A stretch of DNA of 7,672 nucleotides from JBQCHF01 sp051953655 (GTDB taxonomy: Bacteria > Actinomycetota > Actinomycetes > Motilibacterales > Motilibacteraceae): contig JBQCIO010000302.1 of the NCBI GenBank assembly GCA_051953655.1, forward strand, positions 1 through 7,672. The letters are read 5' to 3'. Below the pieces are notes generated by a model, which searched no databases, had not been told where the DNA came from, and saw nothing but the letters and a program-made list of their open reading frames with translations. Shown here in pieces: positions 1 through 5,056 of this stretch (position 1 is the stretch's first letter; every line of letters starts with the position of its first letter). The position numbers and the translations under genes were made by a program.

Positions 1-1
1 C

Positions 2-91
2 GGAACGATCACGTGGACGTGATCCTTCCCTGCTTACCGCCATAGATCTGTCGCGGTAGGCATGGATCGATCACGTGGACGTGATCGTTCC
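2..91. repeat. 90-bp nested inverted repeat (three palindromes, 31-bp centre spacing)
   Basis: The whole element is a dyad about centre 46.5. Of 45 base pairs, 37 are Watson-Crick, 2 are G-T and 6 are mismatches. Its two ends (2-29 and 64-91) are each a 28-bp palindrome with arms GGAACGATCACGT / ACGTGATCGTTCC around a GG centre. Each copy has one deviation from perfect symmetry. Between them, 35-58 is a third palindrome, TACCGC...GCGGTA around AGATCT. Centres fall at 15.5, 46.5 and 77.5. The symmetry stops at both edges (positions 1 and 92 do not pair). It begins 21 bp beyond the stop codon of the minus-strand gene at 113-559. It could fold as a transcript hairpin that ends that transcript, or be a REP/BIME-like or MITE-like repeat unit. 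No U-tract is visible, because the downstream side lies at the window edge. The structure is seen directly; the role is inferred. Confidence 0.9.
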
Positions 92-112
92 CAACGCCGC
101 CCGGACGTGAGC

Positions 113-559
113 TCAGCGGCGCCCGACCGTCTCCCGCTCCCCGCGCAGGTCGGCCGCACCGTCCGTGGCCACGGCGCGGGACCGGGCGGAGCGGAAGGAC
201 AGCCAGGTGACCAGCGCCATCAGCGCCATGGCGAGCGGCACGTGGACCGCGGTGAGCGAGCTCTTGCCACCGTCGGAGATCTCCCCGCCGAGCCAGCTCT
301 CGACGACCAGCAGCACGACCGTGACCGCGCCGCCCACCCACAGGTCGCGACGGGCGCGGATCCAGATGAACGCGACGAGCGTGGCCAGGACGGCCAGGCC
401 GAGGGCGACCTCCCCACCGCGAGCGTGCACCTCCACCCAGCTCTCGCCGGCGTCACCCTTCTTGGGCAGGAACAGACCGGCCCACAGCCCCTGCAGCAGG
501 ACGGCGAGCGCGGCCAGGCCCATGAGCGCGGCGAAGACGCGTGGGGCGTGCTGACGCAT
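113..559 (-). CDS. Small four-helix integral membrane protein, DUF6220-like
   Basis: This 148-residue protein has four predicted membrane helices at about residues 8-31, 49-68, 73-91 and 104-123. A short polar extracytoplasmic or cytoplasmic loop (PKKGDAGESW) follows helix 1, and the arginine-rich C-terminal tail is soluble. Two histidines sit at the start of helices 2 and 4 (H45 in EVHARGGE, H106 in TAVHVPLA), and W41 and E87 lie near membrane boundaries. This pattern resembles the actinobacterial DUF6220 family, whose function is not known; the assignment is from memory of the pattern and is moderate. The paired histidines could suggest cofactor or metal contact, but that is speculation. 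The start at 559 is chosen over the longer in-frame ATG at 634 because GGGAG lies 5 nt upstream and helix 1 begins directly after it. The gene sits 109 bp downstream of icmF on the same strand, and a dyad at 610-634 lies between them, so co-transcription is uncertain. Confidence 0.82.
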   Translation of the reverse strand: MRQHAPRVFAALMGLAALAVLLQGLWAGLFLPKKGDAGESWVEVHARGGEVALGLAVLATLVAFIWIRARRDLWVGGAVTVVLLVVESWLGGEISDGGKSSLTAVHVPLAMALMALVTWLSFRSARSRAVATDGAADLRGERETVGRR

Positions 560-564
560 GACAA

Positions 565-569
565 CTCCC
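565..569 (-). promoter_or_regulatory. Ribosome binding site deciding the start at 559
   Basis: On the minus strand, GGGAG lies 5 nt before the ATG at 559-557. The upstream in-frame ATG at 634 overlaps the dyad at 610-634, and the 25 residues it would add are polar and unlike a membrane-protein N-terminus. This supports the shorter protein. Confidence 0.6.
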
Positions 570-609
570 GGGACTGGGTTCGTTCGAGACCCGCCAGGGA
601 TTGCCGTTC

Positions 610-634
610 GTGACGCACCTACACGCCGCGTCAC
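610..634. repeat. Inverted repeat GTGACGC-N11-GCGTCAC between icmF and the membrane protein gene
   Basis: Perfect 7-bp arms at 610-616 and 628-634 are separated by 11 nt. The dyad lies 35 bp past the icmF stop codon and about 50 bp upstream of the start at 559. It could be a weak terminator hairpin for icmF or an operator for the downstream gene. No U-run follows on the minus strand, which argues against a classical intrinsic terminator. A palindrome with a TGACGC half-site over a promoter would fit a regulator dimer, but no clear -10/-35 pair is visible here. Confidence 0.45.
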
Positions 635-668
635 CGTCCTTTACGGCCTCTTGCCGCGTCGCTGACGC

Positions 669-3600
669 TCACACGTTGCGCCGGTACTGCCCACCCACCT
701 CGAAGAAGGCCTGGGTGATCTGGCCCAGCGAGGCCACCCGCACCGCGTCCATCAGCACGTCGAAGACGTTGCCGCCGGTCGTGGCCGCCTCCTTGAGCCG
801 GGCCAGCTGCACCTGCGCGTCGTCGTGGTGGCGCTGCTGGAAGTCGCGCAGCCGGGTCAGCTGCGACTGCTTCTCCGCCTCGGTGGCACGGGCCAGCTCC
901 ACCGGCCCGGGCGCCTCGCCGCCCTCGGGGTCGAGGAAGGTGTTGACCCCGACGATCGGCAGCGAGCCGTCGTGCTTGCGGTGCTCGTAGAGCAGCGACT
1001 CGTCCTGGATCTTCCCGCGCTGGTAGCCGGTCTCCATCGCGCCCAGCACGCCGCCGCGGTCGGAGATCCGCTCGAACTCGGCGAGCACCGCCTCCTCCAC
1101 CAGGTCGGTCAGCTCGTCGACGATGTAGGAGCCCTGCAGCGGGTTCTCGTTCCCCGCCAGGCCCCACTCCTTGTCGATGATCATCTGGATGGCGAGGGCG
1201 CGCCGCACGCTGTGCTCGGTGGGGGTGGTGACCGCCTCGTCGTAGGCGTTGGTGTGCAGGCTGTTGCAGTTGTCGTAGATGGCGCAGAGGGCCTGCAGCG
1301 TGGTGCGGATGTCGTTGAAGTCCATCTCCTGCGCGTGCAGGGAACGCCCCGACGTCTGCACGTGGTACTTCAGCTTCTGGCTCCGCTCCGACGCCCCGTA
1401 GCGCTCCTTCATCGCGATCGCCCAGATCCGCCGCGCCACCCGCCCCAGCACCGTGTACTCGGCGTCCATGCCGTTGCTGAAGAAGAACGACAGGTTGGGC
1501 GCGAAGTCGTCGATCTCCATGCCTCGCGCGAGGTAGGACTCGACGTAGGTGAAGCCGTTGGCGAGGGTGAACGCGAGCTGGCTGATCGGGTTCGCCCCGG
1601 CCTCGGCGATGTGGTAGCCGGAGATGGACACCGAGTAGAAGTTGCGCACGCCGTGCTGGATGAACCACTCCTGCACGTCCGCCATGGCACGCAGCGAGAA
1701 CTCGGTGGAGAAGATGCAGGTGTTCTGGCCCTGGTCCTCCTTGAGGATGTCGGCCTGCACCGTGCCCCGGACGTTGCGCAGCACCCACTCGCGGATCTCC
1801 GACGTCTCGTCGGACGATGGCTCCCGGTCGTGCTCGGCGCGGAACGCGGCCACTCGCTGGTCGATCGCGGTGTTGAGGAACATCGCCAGGATGGTCGGCG
1901 CCGGCCCGTTGATGGTCATCGACACCGACGTGGTGGGCGAGCAGAGGTCGAAGCCCGCGTAGAGCTCGCGCATGTCGTCCAGCGTGGCGATGGAGACGCC
2001 GGACGTGCCCACCTTGCCGTAGACGTCGGGGCGCTCCTCCGGGTCGCGGCCGTAGAGCGTGACCGAGTCGAACGCGGTGGACAGGCGGGTGGCCGGCGAG
2101 CCCTGGGACAGGAAGTGGAAGCGCCGGTTGGTGCGGAAGGCGTCGCCCTCGCCGGCGAACATCCGCGCCGGGGCCTCGCCCTCGCGCTTGAACGGGAACA
2201 CACCCGCGGTGAACGGGAAGTGCCCAGGCAGGTTCTCCCGGCGCAGGAACGAGAGGAGCTCGCCCTGGTCCTTGGTCCGCGGCAGCGCGACCCGGCGGAC
2301 CTTGTTGCCGGACAGCGTCTCCTTGGTCAGCGCGGTGCGGATCTCCTTGTCCCGCACGGTGAAGACGTACTCGTCGCCGCTGTAGCGCTCGACGACCGCC
2401 GGCCAGGCCTGCAGCAGCTTGGCCGAGTGCGGGGAGAGCTCGGCCTCGGCCTCGGCGGCCAGCTGCTCGAGCTCGTCGACGGCCGCGGACCCACGGGCCG
2501 CCAGCGCCTCCCTGCTGGCCCGCAGCTGCTGCACCAGCCGCGCGCGTTCGGCGTCCTTCTCGGTCTGCTGGTGGTAGCCGCGCACCGTCTCGGTGATCTC
2601 GGCGAGGTAGCGCACCCGCGAGGGCGGAACGACGGCGGACAGCCCCGAGGACGCCCGCACCTCCACCGGCCGCAGGGTGCCGGACGACACCGGCAGGCCC
2701 TTGCCCGCCAGCAGCCCGCGCAGCTCCTGGTAGAGCGCGGTGACGCCGTCGTCGTCGAAGCGGGCGGCGCTGGTGCCGAACACCGGCATCTGCTCCCACG
2801 GCACGCCGAACGCCTCGCGGTTGCGCACCAGCTGCCGGGCGACGTCGCGCCGCGCGTCCTCCGCCCCGCGACGCTCGTACTTGTTCACCGCGACGACGTC
2901 GGCGAAGTCGAGCATGTCGATCTTCTCGAGCTGGCTGGCGGCGCCGAACTCGGGTGTCATGACGTAGAGCGAGACGTCGACGAACGGGACGATGGCGGCG
3001 TCCCCCTGGCCGATGCCGGGCGTCTCCACGATGACCAGGTCGTAGCCGGCCGCCTTGCAGGAGGCGATGACGTCGTCGAGGTGCTCGGGGACCTCGGCAC
3101 CGGCGGTGCGGGTGGCCAGCGAGCGGAAGAAGACCGGGCCGCCGTCGATGGAGTTCATCCGGATCCGGTCGCCGAGCAGCGCGCCGCCCCCGCGGCGACG
3201 GGTCGGGTCGACCGCGATGACGGCGACCCGCAGCTTGTCCTCCTGGTCCACCCGGAACCGGCGCACGAGCTCGTCGGTGAGCGAGGACTTGCCCGAGCCG
3301 CCGGTGCCGGTGATGCCGAGCACCGGCACGGTCCGCGCGGCGGCGGCCCGCCGCACCGCGGCGACCAGGTCCTCCGGCGCCCGCCCCTGCTCCACCACGG
3401 TGATGGCCCGGGCCAGGGCCGCGGGCTCGCCGGCCAGCACGGCGTCGGCGCTAGGCGCCTGCGCGGCGAGGTCGACGTCGGCCGCCTCGACCATCAGGTT
3501 GATCATGCCGACGAGGCCCAGCCGCTGCCCGTCCTCGGGCGAGAAGATCCGCGCCACGCCGCGCTCGTGCAGCAGCGCGATCTCCTCCGGCACGATGACG

Positions 3601-3914
3601 CCGCCACCGCCGCCGTAGACCTTCACGTGCCCGGCGCCGCGCTCACGCAGCAGCTGGACGAGGTAGGTGAAGTACTCGACGTGCCCGCCCTGGTAGGAGC
3701 TCACGGCCACGCCCTGGACGTCCTCCTGGATGGCGGCGGTGACGATCGCGTCCACGCTGCGGTCGTGGCCGAGGTGCACGACCTCGGCACCCTGCGTCTG
3801 CAGGATCCGCCGCATGATGTTGATCGAGGCGTCGTGGCCGTCGAAGAGGCTGGCGGCGGTGACGAACCGCACCGGGTGCTGCGGGACGTGCAGGGCGCGG
3901 GCCTCGCTGCTCAT
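669..3914 (-). CDS. icmF: Fused isobutyryl-CoA mutase IcmF (B12 domain, MeaI GTPase, mutase barrel)
   Basis: This 1081-residue protein has the usual length for IcmF. It catalyses adenosylcobalamin-dependent, radical interconversion of isobutyryl-CoA and n-butyryl-CoA in the cytoplasm; some IcmF enzymes also act on isovaleryl/pivalyl-CoA. Domain order: B12-binding domain about 14-145 (DGHDAS at 25-30, with the cobalt-ligand histidine H27; glycine run at 101-105); GTPase chaperone domain about 197-405 (P-loop GTGGSGKS 203-210, DPTRR 236-240, ETPGIGQGD 297-305, base loop NKYE 344-347); helical linker about 430-510; mutase TIM barrel from about 520 onward. The general-acid histidine is H768 in SISGYH. 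The residues aligned with methylmalonyl-CoA mutase Y89 and R207 are F586 (RMFAGEG) and Q730 (GQNTCIF), the Phe/Gln pair that marks isobutyryl-CoA mutases rather than methylmalonyl-CoA mutases. The ATG at 3914 has GGAG 7 nt upstream (3922-3925) and the protein starts as the family does. It is divergent from the MarR gene, its likely regulator. The one oddity is Glu in the G4 motif (NKYE instead of NKxD). No frameshift is seen. Confidence 0.97.
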   Translation of the reverse strand: MSSEARALHVPQHPVRFVTAASLFDGHDASINIMRRILQTQGAEVVHLGHDRSVDAIVTAAIQEDVQGVAVSSYQGGHVEYFTYLVQLLRERGAGHVKVYGGGGGVIVPEEIALLHERGVARIFSPEDGQRLGLVGMINLMVEAADVDLAAQAPSADAVLAGEPAALARAITVVEQGRAPEDLVAAVRRAAAARTVPVLGITGTGGSGKSSLTDELVRRFRVDQEDKLRVAVIAVDPTRRRGGGALLGDRIRMNSIDGGPVFFRSLATRTAGAEVPEHLDDVIASCKAAGYDLVIVETPGIGQGDAAIVPFVDVSLYVMTPEFGAASQLEKIDMLDFADVVAVNKYERRGAEDARRDVARQLVRNREAFGVPWEQMPVFGTSAARFDDDGVTALYQELRGLLAGKGLPVSSGTLRPVEVRASSGLSAVVPPSRVRYLAEITETVRGYHQQTEKDAERARLVQQLRASREALAARGSAAVDELEQLAAEAEAELSPHSAKLLQAWPAVVERYSGDEYVFTVRDKEIRTALTKETLSGNKVRRVALPRTKDQGELLSFLRRENLPGHFPFTAGVFPFKREGEAPARMFAGEGDAFRTNRRFHFLSQGSPATRLSTAFDSVTLYGRDPEERPDVYGKVGTSGVSIATLDDMRELYAGFDLCSPTTSVSMTINGPAPTILAMFLNTAIDQRVAAFRAEHDREPSSDETSEIREWVLRNVRGTVQADILKEDQGQNTCIFSTEFSLRAMADVQEWFIQHGVRNFYSVSISGYHIAEAGANPISQLAFTLANGFTYVESYLARGMEIDDFAPNLSFFFSNGMDAEYTVLGRVARRIWAIAMKERYGASERSQKLKYHVQTSGRSLHAQEMDFNDIRTTLQALCAIYDNCNSLHTNAYDEAVTTPTEHSVRRALAIQMIIDKEWGLAGNENPLQGSYIVDELTDLVEEAVLAEFERISDRGGVLGAMETGYQRGKIQDESLLYEHRKHDGSLPIVGVNTFLDPEGGEAPGPVELARATEAEKQSQLTRLRDFQQRHHDDAQVQLARLKEAATTGGNVFDVLMDAVRVASLGQITQAFFEVGGQYRRNV

Positions 3915-3979
3915 GGCCGTGCTCCAGGTGTTAGACGACAGGTGGCTGGACGTCGGTGTCCTGCCCCCGAGGATCGCAG

Positions 3980-4011
3980 ATACTAGGACGTCCGTCTATC
4001 GTGCCTCCTAG
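3980..4011. promoter_or_regulatory. Candidate operator/promoter in the icmF-marR divergent region
   Basis: The 199-bp gap between the two divergent starts holds a perfect inverted repeat CTAGGA-N17-TCCTAG (3983-3988 / 4006-4011). Inside it are the palindrome GGACGTCC (3986-3993) and GACG-TC-CGTC (3987-3996). The minus-strand hexamer TAGTAT at 3980-3985 is a plausible -10 for icmF. It abuts the dyad and would give a leader of roughly 60 nt. No convincing -35 is present at 16-18 bp. GGACGTC occurs again at 3948-3954. A regulator bound here could control both genes, and the adjacent MarR protein is the obvious candidate. The symmetry is seen; the regulatory role is inferred. Confidence 0.4.
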
Positions 4012-4102
4012 CACCTGTCCTTCCATCCTCCGGACACCGCCCACGAGCAGCAGTCCGCGACGGGCACGATGGGCGGCACCGGGAGAACGCAGGACGGCAG
4101 CG

Positions 4103-4110
4103 GGAGGAGG
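4103..4110 (+). promoter_or_regulatory. Strong ribosome binding site deciding the MarR start at 4114
   Basis: GGAGGAGG ends 3 nt before ATG 4114, so its 5' GGAGG has 6-nt spacing. The alternative upstream in-frame ATG at 4069 has no comparable purine run and would add 15 Gly/Arg-rich residues not typical of MarR proteins, so 4114 is preferred. Confidence 0.75.
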
Positions 4111-4113
4111 GGC

Positions 4114-4602
4114 ATGGACGACCCGATCGCCGAGGCGCACCGCCAGTGGGTCGCCCACGGCTGGGCCGAGGCTGCCGACGGCATGGCGGCCATCACCAGC
4201 CTGGTCCGCGCCCACCAGATCGTCGTGCGGCGGATCGACGCCGCGCTCAAGCCGCTGGACCTGACCTTCGCCCGCTACGAGCTGCTCCAGCTGCTCTCGT
4301 TCACCCGCACCGGCGCCCTGCCCATGGCCAAGGTGGGCGCCCGGCTGCAGGTGCACCCCACGAGCGTCACCAGCGCGGTGGACCGGCTGCAGGCGCAGGG
4401 CTTCGTCGAGCGCGAGCCGGACCCCTCGGACCGCCGCTCGGTCCTGGCCCGGATCACCCCGGCCGGGCGCCGGGTGGCCGCTCGCGCCACCACCATCCTC
4501 AACCGGGACGTCTTCGAGCAGCCCGGGCTGAACCCCGAGCAGCTCGAGCAGCTGATGGGCGCCTGCCACGCCCTGCGGGCGCACGCCGGCGACCTGGTCT
4601 GA
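4114..4602 (+). CDS. MarR-family winged-helix transcriptional regulator
   Basis: This 162-residue protein is of normal MarR length. MarR proteins bind palindromic DNA as dimers and usually repress a neighbouring or divergent gene until a small ligand, often an acyl-CoA or aromatic compound, releases them. N-terminal helices (about 10-48) would form part of the dimer interface. The winged-helix domain spans about 50-120: helix-turn-helix at LPMAKVGARLQVHPTSVTSAVDRLQ (69-93, recognition helix about 82-93), then the beta wing EPDPSDRRSVLARITPAG (101-118) with the diagnostic DPxDRR. The C-terminal helix is about 139-160. Its start is 199 bp from the divergent icmF start, so autoregulation and control of icmF, perhaps in response to a CoA thioester, is the natural inference; sequence alone cannot show the ligand. 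The ArsR gene begins 60 bp downstream with no clear terminator between, so a bicistronic transcript is possible. Family call is secure; target is not. Confidence 0.94.
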   Translation: MDDPIAEAHRQWVAHGWAEAADGMAAITSLVRAHQIVVRRIDAALKPLDLTFARYELLQLLSFTRTGALPMAKVGARLQVHPTSVTSAVDRLQAQGFVEREPDPSDRRSVLARITPAGRRVAARATTILNRDVFEQPGLNPEQLEQLMGACHALRAHAGDLV

Positions 4603-4620
4603 GCCGCTCCGAGCCGCTCC
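4601..4620 (+). repeat. Tandem 10-bp duplication GAGCCGCTCC x2 overlapping the MarR stop codon
   Basis: Two exact adjacent copies at 4601-4610 and 4611-4620. The TGA stop (4600-4602) is formed partly by the first copy. This looks like a small slippage duplication in the 3' end of the gene. No function is proposed. Confidence 0.7.
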
Positions 4621-4662
4621 GGCGTCGTTGACCCCCGGGCCGCGGGTTGGGAGGCTGCGCTC

Positions 4663-4986
4663 ATGCAGGGGAGCGGGGGGATCCCGACGGCGGTCGACGT
4701 GCCGGCCGTCATGGCGGCGCTGTCCGAGCGCAGCCGCGCCGACATCGTGCGGCTGCTGGGCGAACGGCACCGCTCCCAGCGCGGGCTGTCGCAGGAGCTG
4801 GGCATGTCCCAGCCGCTGATCTCCCACCACCTCAAGGTGCTCACGGAGGTGGGGCTCGTGGAGTCGAGCCTGTGCGAGCGGATCAAGGTGTACCAGCTGC
4901 GCGCGGACACCTTCGACGCCCTCGCGGCCCGGGTCGGCCTGCTCGCCGAGCGGGCGGCCGAGGTGGCCCGGCACCAGCCTTGCTGA
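4663..4986 (+). CDS. ArsR/SmtB-type winged-helix transcriptional regulator
   Basis: This 107-residue protein has the usual ArsR size. The winged helix covers about residues 12-80: VMAALSERSRADIVRLLGE (16-34), then the helix-turn-helix at LSQELGMSQPLISHHLKVL (42-60) with the family-typical SQPLISHHLKVL, then VGLVESSLCERIKVYQL (63-79) forming the wing. A C-terminal dimerization helix follows (about 84-103). ArsR proteins repress DNA as dimers and are released by metals, oxidants or other signals. The ELCVCD metal box of the arsenic/cadmium sensors is absent; the same helix reads RSQRGLSQEL. The only cysteines are C71 in the wing and C107 as the last residue, so a metal ligand set is not evident and the signal is unknown. 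The start at 4663 has GGGAGG (4649-4654) 8 nt upstream. It follows the MarR gene by 60 bp on the same strand and is convergent with the transporter gene. Confidence 0.92.
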   Translation: MQGSGGIPTAVDVPAVMAALSERSRADIVRLLGERHRSQRGLSQELGMSQPLISHHLKVLTEVGLVESSLCERIKVYQLRADTFDALAARVGLLAERAAEVARHQPC

Positions 4987-5031
4987 GCGCTCCTGTCCGC
5001 GCCCAGCAGGGACGGCACCACCAGCCCCTGG

Positions 5032-5054
5032 CGTCGACCTGGCCGACGTCGACG
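5032..5054. terminator. Possible bidirectional hairpin between the convergent ArsR and MMPL genes
   Basis: Perfect 7-bp arms CGTCGAC (5032-5038) and GTCGACG (5048-5054) enclose a 9-nt loop in the 70-bp gap between two convergent stop codons. The position suits a shared terminator. There is no T-run on either side, so it is not a standard intrinsic terminator, although high-GC actinomycetes often lack one. The overlapping palindrome CGACGTCG (5044-5051) competes with this fold. Confidence 0.35.
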
Positions 5055-5056
5055 GC

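Noticed and set aside
1..110. A CRISPR array from the repeated palindromes at 2-29 and 64-91
   Set aside because: Only two copies, the 34-bp interval is itself palindromic and symmetric with the element, and no cas gene is near.
631..2799. A 722-codon minus-strand frame inside icmF, which might suggest a frameshifted mutase
   Set aside because: The icmF frame is continuous from B12 domain to C-terminus with all motifs in place. The alternative frame is Arg/Ala/Gly-rich noise.
825..3986. A 1053-codon open frame on the plus strand antisense to icmF
   Set aside because: It is a GC-rich shadow of icmF: Arg/Gly/His/Val-rich low-complexity translation, no domain motifs, and it runs opposite a gene with clear catalytic residues.
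4628..4656. TTGACC as a -35 element for the ArsR gene
   Set aside because: No TANNNT-like hexamer follows at 16-18 bp. The expected -10 position falls on the ribosome binding site.
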